Assembly: GCA_037042185.1 (NCBI GenBank)
Contig: JAXQJY010000029.1
Location: 248,001 to 312,000 of the forward strand
Source of the DNA: Sordariomycetes sp. S80-01Y
Taxonomy: Eukaryota > Ascomycota > Sordariomycetes
Direction: 5' to 3'
DNA length: 64,000 nucleotides
The notes beneath the pieces were generated by a model, which was not told where the DNA came from, made no database searches, and saw nothing but the letters and a program-made list of their open reading frames with translations. Both the position numbers and the translations under genes were made by a program. The number at the start of each line of letters is the position of its first letter. The first letter of the stretch is position 1. This document shows positions 1 through 12,500 of this stretch, one piece after another.

Positions 1-2174
1 CCAAACCAATCAAGCTCCGTTGTCCGTCGGCCGGCTCCCACTCGGGCAGCACGGACCAGCCCCGGGTTCGTGTGGGCGCGAAGCTCTCAGTCGCCAGACA
101 GACTCGCCACAGTGCGATCAAGATGCACGATGGGATCGAGACTGAACGAATGCCAGTGGGAAAAGGGGGTGACGCCACAGATGAGTCGGCCTGGCGTGGC
201 TGAGGCGCGCTTGAGCCACAGCTAGCCTCGAGCGCTCAGCTTGCTCCGAGTCCGACTTTGCTTCAGAAGACTTTGTTGAGGGCTGTGTCTCGTCTGCGAG
301 GAGTCATGACTCCGTCGCGAGGCAGACGAGACGCGACTCAATCGATACCTGAGGTCATCAAATCGATCTTTGTTGGAGAGCATTGCATTAGCGCCCAGCC
401 ATGGGCAGCCATGGGCAGCCACCGCACGAGGGCGCCAGAGCCGGCCAGCCAGCGTCGCAGGCGGCACTGGCAGTGGTTGGCCCCTAAGCTCCGGGAGGAT
501 GTGGAGGGTGCAGCAGCTGCAGCCGCGAGCGTTACAGCACGGCTTCTCTCCGACTGCACTGTGTCTCTGCTGCTTTTTCCACAGTTGATGCTACTTCGTA
601 CGTGCCGAGTGCGGATGAATGTCGTGATCGGGCAGTTTTGCACATGCAGCACGCGCGCTGCAGCTGTTGCGCACTGGCAGCATCGGTGTGTTTCCCGACG
701 GACGCTGGAAAGTTCCTGACACCAAGTGCGAAATGGAATGCTCTGGACAATACAAAGTGCTGCACTGCCTCACGGCTGCCGTCGGACGAGGAGGGCACGA
801 GAGCGCGGGCACGAGGCGTCAGCACTCTGACCCTACGGCAGCTGAGCTTGTCGTCTCAGCGGACAGTTGGGAGGCAAAAGACAGCGAGCTGGTGGTTGGT
901 GTTGTTCTGCGTCTGCCCTGCCGCCTGAGACTCTGGCAGCCTAACCGCCAGTGGCTTCCCCCAGGGTTCGTTCGCTCAGTGCTTCTGGAAAATCAGGGGC
1001 TGCTGCAGTGCGTCGACTCCCAGCTCGCACCGTACGTCACTGTGAAAAGCGGGGCCGTAAAATCACTCAACGAGGCTGTGCACCATCCTGGTCAATATGA
1101 GTTTGGCTTGCCACAGGACCGAGTCAGAGATTTCGTCTGCTTGGTGAAATTGATTGAATGCCAGCAGCTTCCCAAGCGGTGCATCAATGAATCAAAGACA
1201 TAATGTGATGAAACTTTGCGACCGAGGAGAATGCATGTCCCTCCTCAGAGTCAACGCCCAAGCAAGGAGAGGTGGGAGTCGAAACTTGATGGTGGGGGGA
1301 CGCCGGGACCTGGCGCTGAGGGTGAGTCCACTTGGAGCTGCCATGGCCAATCAGGGTCTCTAATGGTGGACCAGCGCTTGCTCGCAGCCAATCCCCGGCC
1401 TTCGGGAAACAAGCATAATTCATGTGGAGTTGCCTCATCGAGTCGGTACGTACCGTCTCCTCTCGCAGGGGGTCAGGGGGGCCGCCTTGGGGGACGGAGG
1501 TCGGGTAGCAGTCCAGTTCAGTCCAGTCCTGGCGCATGTCTCTTTGTTATCCTCGGATTCCTCTTCCTCTCACTGCCATCGTCACTGCCAGCGTGCTGTA
1601 CTGCCTGGCGCCGGCAATGACATGCTCCATTTCTTGAGCTTCCCTTAACTGTATATACTCTTTTCCCCTCGGGTCCACTCACTACCTTTCCTGGCTTCTG
1701 CTTTCTCGGCGCAGCGCCAGGCCTCCCAACCTTATTTCGCTTTCCGTCCAACTTCTTTTCCACACCCCCCAGAGGCCGGAGCTGCCAACGAATACGCCAG
1801 CACAGCGCCCCTTCCAAGGCACCTTAATCCACTGTTTAGCTGTCAACAGCCGCCCAGCTCAGCGGTTGAGTTTGCCTTCGGTGCATAGCCTCCTCCTCCT
1901 CCTCATCTGCGCAGAAAAGTGCAATATAGTCACCAGGGGAGGCACCTCCCACATCAGTCCGCTTCCTTCCCTCTCTACTTCCCGGACCCCCCACAAGCCA
2001 ACCCGAAACTTCGGCTTCCGCCCCAGTTTCACCTCACTTTCTTCTTCTCCTTTCACCTTCACATCGTCGACTTCCAATAATAGATCCTCCTCTTCTTCTT
2101 TCTTTCGCCCTCCTCTATTACCATCATACACAACTTCCTCCCGCAAGTCGACCCCCGGGTCGCCATCGCCCACC
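1..2174. other. Long non-coding leader upstream of the Ca2+-ATPase gene
   Basis: No gene is supported here. The open frames on both strands are short, overlap each other and have no recognisable domains or splice logic. A 10-bp unit (atgggcagcc) is repeated in tandem near 399-420. From about 1540 to 2174 the plus strand becomes strongly pyrimidine-rich (TCC/CTT runs), as is usual for fungal promoters and 5' leaders. The frame of the downstream ATPase is open back to about 1866, but no ATG occurs in that extension. Confidence 0.6.
212..219 (-). promoter_or_regulatory. Possible calcineurin/Crz1 response element
   Basis: The plus-strand TGAGCCAC reads GTGGCTCA on the minus strand. This fits the published yeast Crz1 consensus GNGGC(G/T)CA. 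Genes for PMC1-type pumps are classic calcineurin/Crz1 targets, so its presence upstream of the Ca2+-ATPase is suggestive. It is a single 8-bp match almost 2 kb from the start codon, so chance is a fair explanation. Confidence 0.2.
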
Positions 2175-5100
2175 ATGGCGTCCTCTCCCAACCATCGGCC
2201 GCAGCAGTCCAACGCCAGCAACACGCTTTCGCCGCCGACGCTTCAGGTCGACACCCGTCAACGCGCAAACAGCAATGCTGAGACCCTCGCCTCGAGATCG
2301 TCCAACGCCTCAAATCCATTCCTCACGCCCGCCGCGACGTCGACGCACAGCAGTGTCATCGAGGACCCCGAGACGGCATTACGCCCCGATCCGGGCACCG
2401 AAGATGATTTCCAGGTCGAGGACAATCCCTTCGCCTTTTCGCCTGGGCAGCTGAACAAGTTATTGAACCCGAAAAGCTTGAGCGCGTTCAAGGCGCTGGG
2501 TGGATTGCAGGGCATTATAAAGGGGCTGCAGACGGATGCTCATTCCGGTCTTTCCGTCGACGAGACCAATGTGCCCGCAAGAGTCTCATTCGACGAGGCT
2601 CTGCGACATGATGCGAGCCCCTCCAAAGCTACTCCCGTCGAGGGCTCGGCAGGCGAGCCTTTTGGCGACCGAATCCGTGTCTACAAGCGAAACCAGCTGC
2701 CGCCCAAGAAGCCGACCCCCTTCTGGAAGCTGATGTGGAATGCCTACAACGACACCGTCTTGATTGTCTTGACGGTCGCTGCGGCCATCTCTCTCGCTCT
2801 CGGCTTATACGAAACTCTCGGAAAGGAGCACCCGCCCGGTTCTCCGACACCTGTGGATTGGGTCGAGGGTGTGGCCATTTGCGTGGCCATCATCATCGTC
2901 ACCATGGTTGGATCGGTCAACGATTGGCAGAAGGAACGCGCCTTCGTTAAGTTGAACGCCAAGAAGGAGGACCGCGAAATCAAGGTTATTCGCTCTGGCA
3001 AGTCATATATGATCAACGTTCACGATATCTTGGTTGGTGACGTGTTGCATCTCGAGCCAGGTGATCTGGTTCCCGTCGACGGTGTTTTGATTGAAGGCCA
3101 CGACCTCAAGTGCGACGAGTCCTCGGCGACTGGAGAATCCGACGCCCTCAAGAAGACTGGCGGCAACGCGGTCATGCATGCTCTCGAAACCGGCCAAAGC
3201 AAGTTCGAGCTGGACCCCTTCATTATCTCGGGTGCCAAGGTCCTCGAGGGTATGGGAACCTTTGTTACGACGTCTGTTGGTGTCAACTCGAGTTTCGGAA
3301 AGATCATGATGTCTGTTCGCACCGACATGGAAGCCACGCCCCTGCAGAAGAAGCTTGAGGGATTGGCCCTGGCCATCGCAAAGTTGGGAACCAGTGCCGC
3401 TGGCCTCCTCTTCTTCGTTCTTCTGTTCCGATTCCTTGGTGATCTTTCTGGCAACAACGACACTCCTACCGAGAAGGCGTCCACCTTCACCGATATCCTG
3501 ATTGTGGCGATCACGATCATTGTCGTTGCCGTCCCTGAAGGTCTCCCCCTCGCTGTCACGCTCGCTTTGGCTTTTGCTACCACTCGCATGCTCCGCGAGA
3601 ACAACCTCGTCCGTGTCCTGCGTGCTTGTGAGACCATGGGTAACGCTACGACCATCTGCTCCGACAAGACTGGTACTCTCACTACCAACAAGATGACCGT
3701 TGTTGCCGGAACCTTTGGCAGCACTTCTTTCGCGAGGCCCGACGCTGAGAAGCCTGCCGAGCAGACCAGCACTGCCGAATGGGCCAACTCCCTCACGGAC
3801 AAGTCCAAGGCAGCCGTCATCCAATCCGTCGCCATCAACTCGACCGCGTTCGAGGGCGAGGAAGATGGTCAGCATGCATTCATTGGTTCCAAGACCGAAA
3901 CTGCGCTTCTTAGTCTGGCGCGCGAGTTCCTTGGTATGGGAAACCTCGCCGAGACGCGCGCCAACGAGGAGGTCATCCAGATGTTCCCCTTCGACTCCAA
4001 GAAGAAGTGCATGGGAGCTGTCATCAAGCTAAAGGAGTCTCACGGCGGCGGCTATCGCTTGCTCGTCAAGGGTGCCTCGGAGATCCTGCTTAACTTCTGT
4101 ACTACCAAGGCCGACACCAAGACTCTCGAAGAGGGACCCTTCGATCGCTCCGCCCGCAAGGAAATGCGCAAGATCATCGACTCATACGCCTCAAAGTCTC
4201 TGCGCACCATTGGTCTCGTTTATAAGGATTACCAGACTTGGCCTCCGGCTCATGCTGAAGTCGAGGATGGTCACGCCGACTTCGCCTCCCTGCTCAAGGA
4301 TCTCACCTTCTTCGGTCTCGTTGGTATTCAGGACCCGGTCCGCCCTGGTGTTCCCGAGGCGGTTGCCAAGGCGAAGCACGCTGGTGTCACTACTCGCATG
4401 GTCACGGGTGACAACATCATCACCGCTCGTGCCATCGCTACCGAGTGTGGAATTTACACCGAAGGCGGCATCGTCATGGAAGGCCCGGCTTTCCGCAAGC
4501 TTACGGACGAGGAATTCAACGAGACACTACCCAAGCTGCAGGTCTTGGCCCGCTCTTCCCCCGAGGACAAGCGTGTCCTTGTCACAAAGCTGAAGGCCCT
4601 CGGCGAGACTGTCGCTGTGACCGGTGACGGTACCAACGATGCTCCCGCGCTCAAGGCTGCCGACGTTGGTTTCTCTATGGGTATTTCCGGTACTGAAGTT
4701 GCCAAGGAGGCTTCCGCTATCGTTCTTATGGACGACAACTTCACCTCTATCGTCACTGCTTTGAAGTGGGGACGTGCTGTCAACGACGCCGTCCAGAAGT
4801 TCCTGCAGTTCCAGATCACCGTCAACATCACCGCCGTGCTCCTTGCGTTCATCACTGCCGTCTACTCTCCCGAGATGGAGTCTGTCCTCAAGGCTGTCCA
4901 GCTTCTCTGGGTCAACCTCATCATGGATACCTTCGCCGCCCTTGCCCTTGCTACCGACCCTCCCACTGAGAAGATCCTCGATCGCCCGCCTCAGGGCAAG
5001 AAGAGCCCCTTGATCACCATGAACATGTGGAAGATGATCATTGGGCAGTCTATCTTCCAGCTTGTCATTACTCTGGTGCTCTACTTTGCCGGACCCGAGA

Positions 5101-5744
5101 TTCTCAGCTATGATCGTTCCGACGACACCAAGATGCTTGAGCTCGATACCATCATCTTCAACACTTTCGTTTGGATGCAGATCTTCAACGAATTCAACAA
5201 CAGGCGTCTGGACAACAAGTTCAACATCTTCGAGGGTATCCACAGGAACTACTTCTTCATTGTCATTAACATCATCATGGTTGGTCTCCAGGTCTGCATC
5301 ATCTTCGTCGGCAGCCGTGCCTTCCAGATCAAGGACGGTGGCATCGACGGCGAGCAATGGGCCTTGTCTCTTGTCCTTGCCATAATGTGTTGGCCATGGG
5401 CTGTGCTCATCCGTCTCTTCCCCGACGCCTTGTTCGAGAAGATTGCCCTGTTTGTCGGCAGGCCTTTCGTCATTGTTTACCGCGCATTCAAGAGGGGCTG
5501 GGCTGCCACCTTTGGCAAGATCAAGTTCCGCAAGTCCAAGAAGGCGGACGATGAGAATGCCGAAGATGTGATTGAAGAGCGTCCTCAGACCGACAGCGAG
5601 AAGGAGAAGGATCCCGAGATGGCGACGCATAGCCCGAACATCCCTGCTATCATTGCGCCGGATATGCCTGCCCCTGACTCTCCCACTCCCGCACCGCCGA
5701 GGGTTGAGATCACCAGCGACGAGCCGGCAAAGCCGACTTCGTGA
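2175..5744 (+). CDS. PMC1: Vacuolar-type Ca2+-transporting P-type ATPase (PMC1 family, P2B)
   Basis: ATP-driven Ca2+ pump of 1,189 residues. The first ATG, at 2175, has a good context (CACCATGG). Seen in order: a low-complexity N-terminus; paired membrane segments; the actuator TGES motif (residues 319-322); the PEGLP membrane motif that binds Ca2+; the phosphorylation motif DKTGT with Asp497; the hinge motif TGDGTND (816-822); then the LLWVNLIMDT segment that marks P2B pumps and the remaining C-terminal membrane helices. A basic stretch (KRGWAATFGKIKF) and an acidic, Pro-rich tail follow. The gene has no intron. Family knowledge places fungal homologues in the vacuolar membrane, where they clear cytosolic Ca2+ under calcineurin control. 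Plasma-membrane location cannot be excluded from sequence. All catalytic motifs are intact. Confidence 0.96.
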   Translation: MASSPNHRPQQSNASNTLSPPTLQVDTRQRANSNAETLASRSSNASNPFLTPAATSTHSSVIEDPETALRPDPGTEDDFQVEDNPFAFSPGQLNKLLNPKSLSAFKALGGLQGIIKGLQTDAHSGLSVDETNVPARVSFDEALRHDASPSKATPVEGSAGEPFGDRIRVYKRNQLPPKKPTPFWKLMWNAYNDTVLIVLTVAAAISLALGLYETLGKEHPPGSPTPVDWVEGVAICVAIIIVTMVGSVNDWQKERAFVKLNAKKEDREIKVIRSGKSYMINVHDILVGDVLHLEPGDLVPVDGVLIEGHDLKCDESSATGESDALKKTGGNAVMHALETGQSKFELDPFIISGAKVLEGMGTFVTTSVGVNSSFGKIMMSVRTDMEATPLQKKLEGLALAIAKLGTSAAGLLFFVLLFRFLGDLSGNNDTPTEKASTFTDILIVAITIIVVAVPEGLPLAVTLALAFATTRMLRENNLVRVLRACETMGNATTICSDKTGTLTTNKMTVVAGTFGSTSFARPDAEKPAEQTSTAEWANSLTDKSKAAVIQSVAINSTAFEGEEDGQHAFIGSKTETALLSLAREFLGMGNLAETRANEEVIQMFPFDSKKKCMGAVIKLKESHGGGYRLLVKGASEILLNFCTTKADTKTLEEGPFDRSARKEMRKIIDSYASKSLRTIGLVYKDYQTWPPAHAEVEDGHADFASLLKDLTFFGLVGIQDPVRPGVPEAVAKAKHAGVTTRMVTGDNIITARAIATECGIYTEGGIVMEGPAFRKLTDEEFNETLPKLQVLARSSPEDKRVLVTKLKALGETVAVTGDGTNDAPALKAADVGFSMGISGTEVAKEASAIVLMDDNFTSIVTALKWGRAVNDAVQKFLQFQITVNITAVLLAFITAVYSPEMESVLKAVQLLWVNLIMDTFAALALATDPPTEKILDRPPQGKKSPLITMNMWKMIIGQSIFQLVITLVLYFAGPEILSYDRSDDTKMLELDTIIFNTFVWMQIFNEFNNRRLDNKFNIFEGIHRNYFFIVINIIMVGLQVCIIFVGSRAFQIKDGGIDGEQWALSLVLAIMCWPWAVLIRLFPDALFEKIALFVGRPFVIVYRAFKRGWAATFGKIKFRKSKKADDENAEDVIEERPQTDSEKEKDPEMATHSPNIPAIIAPDMPAPDSPTPAPPRVEITSDEPAKPTS

Positions 5745-6702
5745 GCTGCTGAAAATGCAGACTGAGCATATTCAAGACATCGTGGGCCGTGCGCCCCGCG
5801 CATAACCGGCACACCACTGCCGCCGCCTCGGACGGATGCGTCGGCATCACAGCTGGCGACAAAAAGCATCAGCTGACAGGGGCGGCAACCCGTTTCAGGG
5901 AGACGACCCACGACAGTATATACCACCACCCTCGCTACTATTTTTGCATTTTTGGCGCGGATCGATCATGTTCTTCTCTTTTCTCTTTGTACTTGCTTTG
6001 TCTCCGGACATACATCATTGTCGTTGTTTCTCACGTGTTTTATGGTGCTACGGTTCGGAAGGGGTTTTGCGCTTGTCGGTCCTTTCCTCCCGTCACAGGA
6101 CCTGACGCGCGGGCGTTCAGGGGTGTCTTTTGCTTGCCAGGCGCCGCCGACATTATGGCCTTGCGAGGGCCTGCACATATATAGATGAGCGTATTGATTG
6201 AATTGTTAGTTTTGAGGCCGGGCGCGCGACTGGTTCAAGGGTCGCCACCGGTGCAGCGATAGTTTAGACGCGCTGCGAGCGTGAAAATGAAAGGAATCGA
6301 ACAACTTTTAAATATCCATTTATGTACTGTCGACTGCATGTGAAGATTTATCGCAACTGTCTTGAGCATCCATCCAGAGGATCACCTCCGCGACCACAAA
6401 GCCAGTTTCCATCCCAGCATCTCTCTGCCGGACCAACGACAATGAGCTCCTCGAGGATGCTCTATGGTAATTCCAGCATTGCAAATTGTCAGCCAAACCA
6501 ACCCGTTCATAGTTAAAGCACCTCCAAACTCCGAACCCCAAGCCAAACAAGAGACTCCAACCAGTACAGTAGACAGCGCGCATCTCAGGAAACAGGTAAG
6601 CCAAACACAGGGAACGGCCAAGAACAAAAAGAACATCGGATGATACTTTCGCTTTTCTCTTCCCTTCCATATCCCTCTAGGACGGGCTCGGACCGCGTCG
6701 TC
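5745..6702. other. 3' flank between the Ca2+-ATPase and a convergent gene
   Basis: Holds the 3' untranslated regions of two convergent genes. Short TATA-rich stretches occur near 5915 and 6175. I see no coding region, RNA gene or repeat. Confidence 0.5.
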
Positions 6703-8235
6703 TCAGCTGGACGCACGGTTGGCGTTCACGGTCTCAAACGCATGCTCGACAGCCGCCCTCCTCATCGTGCACTCAATGGCGCTTTGCCGGTTCACGCGAT
6801 CGCGGAACGCAGGGGTGAAGATGTCACTCGTCGGTGCATCACGGAACCCGCTGTTGCGGGCGTTGGCGCTGTTCGTCTTCAGAGCGTCGGCGGGCGGAGC
6901 AGCGAGGTCGACTGAGGAGTCTGTCTTGCGTGCGCCTTTGCCCTTGTTGTCGCTTTCGGACTTTGCGTCTTGAGTCTCTGAGGCGATGAGGGTTGTGTTG
7001 TCGTCGACGTCTCCGTGGGAGCCGGAGCTGGGGTTGTTCCCCGGCCTGTTATCGTCCTCGTCGTGGCCGTCAGACCGATCTTTGTTGCCAGAGGGGCCGT
7101 TTCTGTCAGATTCTTCGCCGGAATCTTCGTTGGACTCTTCATCCTCTTCCTCATCTTCATCATCAGCGTCCTCGGCATCTTCATCGGCCGAGTGCTCGTC
7201 TTCGTTATCCTCCTTATTGCCCTCCGCGCCAGCCTCGTTATTCCTCGAAGAGATCACAACAGACAGTCCGGAAACCCCGCTGGAAGGGCCAGGGGTCGAC
7301 GTCTGTGGGCTGCGTCTCCCGAAAAGGGGAAAACAAGGGGGCGCGACGCTACGAATCCCCCCATCAGGCAGCAGACCAGCTGTTGTTCCTCGCGAACTAC
7401 GCTCTCCAGGACTCTTAAGGGTCTCTTGATTAGACTCTACGCTGTACTCCAACAAGATAAGGCGGCTGTAGAGGATGCCGACATGCTCTTCGAGATTCTT
7501 GTTGGAGCCCCCGTCGCGGAGCCGCTTGTTCTCGAGATGTAAGGACTTAATCGCCTCCTCGAGCTTCACAATCTCGACTTGCTGCTTGCCGTTTGCTACT
7601 TCTTGAGCGTGGAGTCGATGCATGATGGTAGTCATGAGCCTGTCTTGTTTGGTGTTGTCTGACTCAACCTGGAGAAGTCTAACGTCCCACTCGTCGAAGT
7701 CACACTCCACGCGCTTGCTCAGGCCTGAGATGCACGTGCTGTGGTTGTCGAGACGATTACCAAGGCAATACCTGGCGGACTCGTCGTGGGACATGCGGGA
7801 CTGGGGGAGGTCAGCGAGGGCTTTGGGTTGCAAGGGTCATAGGAAAGTACCAACCTTGAGATGCTCATTTTGCTGAATGATATAATTGAGCTCCGAGTTC
7901 TGACGCTTTGCTTCCGTCTCCATATGGGACATCCGTTGCTCGTAGTGGAAATTCACCTTGCTAAAATATTGTAGAGCGGCGGCTTTCCTCTGCTCGTTGG
8001 AGCGGACAATCTCGGGACGGTGACCAGTTCCCAGACTATCGTGAAAGTTCTCCTCAGCGTCGAAGAGGGCGCCGCGGTAGGCCATGATCTCTCTTTCCGT
8101 GGCGCTCATTTCCTGTTGTTGGACAGGAGATGGAATCCTTGGAGCCGGCTGGACTCGAGCCCTCGAGGACTCACTATTGCGTTGATCGCGGGCCCACGGC
8201 TGGGCCTGAAGATAAAAGGCGCCTTGACGATCCAT
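6703..8235 (-). CDS. Acidic coiled-coil protein of unknown function
   Basis: Two exons, 8235-7855 and 7800-6703, joined across a 54-nt intron (donor GTTGGT, branch CTGAC, acceptor CCCCAG) to give 492 residues. Residues about 65-125 and 150-235 are rich in charged heptads (for example EANGKQQ/KLEEAIKSLHLENKRL-type stretches) and look like coiled coil. The middle to C-terminal half is an extreme Asp/Glu run (about residues 320-375) followed by a Ser/Asn/Gly-rich low-complexity part. There is no signal peptide, membrane segment or enzymatic motif. I do not recognise a family. Long coiled coil plus acidic tail suggests a scaffold or nuclear chromatin-associated protein, but that is only inference from composition. 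Confidence 0.7.
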
Positions 8236-9532
8236 TGTGCTTTTGATCGTTGTGATATGAGCTTTGTTGTGGTGAATTGACTAAATGGTGCTTGGCTTGC
8301 AATAGTGAACACAAAGGGGAAGCAGGAGTACGGCAGGGAGAGGGCCTGTCAACGTATTTATGAGATTGATTCGACTGACTGACCCAATTGCAGTAATTTC
8401 TAGTGATAGCTTTTCTTAGAAGTCCTTTGTTCATTTCCCCGGATTTGAATTTGCCTCGCAGGGGAACGATGGTGGGCGGAGGACCGCTTTTGAAGCTTCA
8501 TCCACTGCGAACGTAGAAGTCTAAAACTTCTCTTGAAATGGCTAGCTTCATAGGATCATTTACAACTATCATGAGCAAGCTCCCCTGTACGCTCGTTGTA
8601 ATTTCGGCTCTGCATATCGGGCTGAGCCATCGAGTAGATGCTCTTGTGCGATTCCTCCAGTTCAGTAGACGCGCCGATTTGGTGCGTTCTGCACTTCAGC
8701 AATCCCTGGGCTTCGTACATGTAAGATGCACAAGGTTCTAGTTATGGGGCCTGCTTATATGTGAAGCTTGAATCGCTTCATTTACGTGGTTTTGAATCCA
8801 GCTTCTGTGACCTGCACATCTTATACCCCGTCGAGCACTGACCTAAGAGCAACCCTGACTACCAAAATGGAAATATGAGAGCTGATATTATGCATATGGC
8901 TTCTCGTAGTCAGGCCTGTTCACCAGTTGCGACGGTACGTTGTTACCCCGGATTTCTTGAGATTTAGAGTTATTACAGAGTTAAACTTTGACAAGTGGCG
9001 GACACTTGACGAACTGTATCTTGCCGGGATCTCGAGAGCTAAATCTAATCTTTGTAATCTCTCGGGAGTACTCTCACATCAGGAAAACTTAGGAAGAACT
9101 GCGCTGCTGCCGCCGCCGTCGGGCTGAGTGTCAAGCTTCACATGCCGTCTTCTTTTCATTCTTGGCGTATGCCAGCACACAATGCTTCTGCCAAATATGA
9201 ATCACCGAAAGATGATTGAAAAAGCGTGGTTTAAAATTCCCATGCTTCTTTCCTTCGTGTTGGAAGTGGACTCTTCTTTGTTAGCCTTGCTCCGTCCAAC
9301 GCTGCGTCGCTTTGTCGACGGCAAGGTCCGTTGCATAAACAAAGCCCATTATCCTGGTCGCTGGCTTCCCGACAAAGGACCTCTTTGTATCGCATCTTCG
9401 GTAATAATATCATCGCCTTATCCTTTATAAGACAGCCTAGTGGTCATGTCTCTAGATGAGCAGCTTGATGCTGATCAAATTTGCTGACACCGCGCGACAT
9501 CTTCGCTACACATTTTTACAACCCAAGAGACG
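8236..9532. other. Divergent intergenic region
   Basis: Lies between two divergently transcribed genes of unknown function. Open frames are short and random-looking. It is more AT-rich than the flanking coding DNA. No RNA gene or repeat was seen. Confidence 0.5.
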
Positions 9533-12500
9533 ATGTGCCTCAAAGTCGTCGCACACTACACGGCTTGTGACTTCCGACGGAAAGTCCACCTCAAGTACGA
9601 CCCCCGTCTGCCCCTCGACGATGCACCCTTTCCCGACTACAACATCTACTACCCGTTCGAGGCCCCTGGACGTTGCGATCACTACATCGCCCCCGAAGAC
9701 ATGATACCAGGACTGGGAGATGTCTGCTCGCAGCATGGGACGTGCTGCACATCTTTCGTGCGATACATGTGCGACCAGTCAGTGTACAGGGGGCACTTTA
9801 ACTGCATGGGTCACACCCTTGTGGCTCACCTCATTCGAAACCTAGAAGTGACGGCAGACCAACCCACGTGGCCAAGCTTGAGGATATCATCCCAACTTGA
9901 ACCCTCTCTACCTGTGGCTAACAAGCCTGTTCTCTTCAAGGCCCTGGACGATTACCTCCAGGTTGGGATTGAGATTCACCATGCCCTGAACAATTATTAC
10001 GAATCTACCCCTGGTGAGCCTCAAGAAGGGGAGACCTTTGAGACTGCACATCCTGGTCTTATAGCTCGGTGGAAGAGCGCTCGTCGAGAATGGTCTCGTG
10101 GATCTTTGAACTATCTAAGCTTTAGCGAATCTCGACCCTCTGACTGCGATTACACAGAGCTCGCGCGTCGGGCATTCGCTCCTTACTGGATGGAAGAGTT
10201 CCGCATTCCGAAAGTTAGATATGTCCCCGAGTACCTACCATACGACGAAGAGTACTTCAAGGACAGTTGGGAATACGACTCTGAATCGAACAACCCCTCT
10301 CAATCTGACTCGTCAGGCAATGTCAGTAACAATGATGGTATTTCTAACGAATACGAGAACAACCAAAACAGTCCTAACGACATCACTCAAGGGAGTGAGG
10401 ATTATATTGACCATGACCAGAACGATGGAAGTTATCAAGATGAAATCCAGGGCAACGGGGACGAAGATGGCGAAGACCCCGGATGGCATGGCGGCTACGG
10501 AGGCTACTTATCTATGGATGATTCGGATGAGTACTCGGAAGATTCTAGTAGTGATCAAAATGAGAGCCACGACAGCGATGACCACCACTCCGCAACGAGC
10601 AACTCGAACAGCAACCGTCCAACGTCTGAAATCCAGCTTCTCCAGGGTCCATCCAGCACCGACCCGCCTAGCTCCGACCTTGATTCTTCAGATTGGGCTA
10701 GTCAGTCGGACAGTGTTGAAAGTCTTCCATCTCCGTCTCTGCCTCAGCCCCCCCAGCCTGGATCCGATAATACTCCAGCCTATATTTTCTACAATCTTCC
10801 CGATCCCGAATTTGACAATAGAGTCTCTGAGCCATATGGACACATCGACGATCTAAGGATAGACTCTGGATCCCCTGAGGAACTAGACACTGACGACCTT
10901 TCCAGCAACAGCAATCACGATGGTCGCAGCGGAACGCGGTGGGCTGGGCTCTATCAAGTGATCGAGTCCGAGTCCGAGTATGAGTCTGAGTCTGAGAAGA
11001 ATGAAAGCACCGAAACCAGTCTTGAAGAATACAACCCTGAAGATTGGGGCGGGAGCGAGATTGAACAGGAATCCACCGCACTTCATATGAACTTTGACTC
11101 AGCTACTAGTGCCGCTGATGTGGCCGTCGCCACAGGACACAGTTGGCCCGTGCAAGCTTTGGCTTCTTCTGCGATCGAATACATGGATCTTTGGGCTCAA
11201 GAAGGCAACGATTCCCCATATACTGGAGGTTTTGGTTAGTCTACCCCTTTTCTTTTATTCCGTCCCATTCCGTCCCATTCCGTCATGCTGACCTGAAGTA
11301 GCCTTTCCCCAGCAAGAGCCAGAAGACGGCAATGAACATTTGGAACCCGAAGGGCAACCATATGAGCCGATCAATGAAGAAGAGTATGGTCGGCAAGATC
11401 AGGAGTCTTCTAGGGAGCAGAACCAAGCTTCTTCAAGCCATGGCGTCCCTGAGCCTCTGTCTGACAACGGTAACTCTGGAGCAGAAGGAGCGGACGCCCA
11501 TGAAGACGGAGATGAGAGCTCCGACTCTAATAAACCTCAGCAGTCTAGCTCCAGCTCGGGTGCTGATGCAGATAGCGATTCAAGCGACAGTTCTGACAGC
11601 CGTGGCAGCCACCAGACTGATAATGTTAACCCTGAGGCTGACCCTGGTAGTAACGTGGGCAGCCAGCCTGGGGCTGGTGATGGCCCCTCTTGCAACCATA
11701 CTGATGATACCAATGCGGACAACACAAACAACGGTGGCTCGAACAATGAGCCCCGCCAGGATGCTGGAACGCCCCTCAGGGGCCTTCGTATCCCTTCACT
11801 TGATACACAAAGAAGTAAGTCCTGGTCTAACTTTTCAAAGCATTTCGGTGCTAACTAGGCCAGTTTCGAACGGGCGCGAAGGCTTCGTTGACGGGCCCCC
11901 TCCTGGTCGGCCAGGCGCAGATCGCTGGATCATTAGCGAGCGAGAAGTTGCAGCGGCTGTTGCTGAGCAGGCTGGTCGATCCGCAGAGTATTCAAGCGAC
12001 GATCCACGGAACTCAGAATACGGAAACGGTAACAGCAACCACACCGGTGACACCAACTCTTTCAACTACGACGGTGGCCCTTCAGCCTCTTTACGCAACC
12101 ACGGCGGCTGGGGTGACAGTAATCCCTTTGCGAACGGCAATGGCGTGGCAGCGCCCGTGGCTAACGGTGCTAACTGGCAGATTCAAGCCCGAGCACAAGG
12201 CATGGGAAGCGAATCCAACATTGACGAAGACAGTGACGAGCTTCCATCAACAGCAGACCCCGCTAGCCCTCGATGGGAACAAGTTGATCCAGACGTCGAC
12301 GAGAATGTGCCAGCAAACCCGGGCCATAACTTGGGTCATTCCCCCCAACCTCCGCCAGCCCCTGTCGAGCCTGATAACGGTCAGCCGCCCATGTCACCAT
12401 TCATTCTTCGTCCACTAGGTCTTCCTCGGGAGCTCTATACACCTCCCCCTCTCCCTCCCTGGAGCCCACTTATCTTACCCAGACCCTTCACCGGCGAGAA

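Noticed and set aside
667-1203. 178-codon plus-strand open frame in the left flank
   Set aside because: No domain, no signal or membrane segment, amino-acid make-up like random GC-rich DNA, and overlapping frames of equal quality.
1866-2174. In-frame N-terminal extension of the Ca2+-ATPase
   Set aside because: It starts only at a TTG, is Ser/Pro/Leu low complexity from a pyrimidine-rich leader, and a well-placed ATG exists at 2175.
3003-3875. 290-codon minus-strand open frames
   Set aside because: Antisense to catalytic motifs of the ATPase; no domain. Shadow frames.
4527-5630. 367-codon minus-strand open frame
   Set aside because: It lies wholly antisense to the conserved Ca2+-ATPase, and its product is charge-biased low complexity mirroring the other strand. 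A shadow of codon bias.
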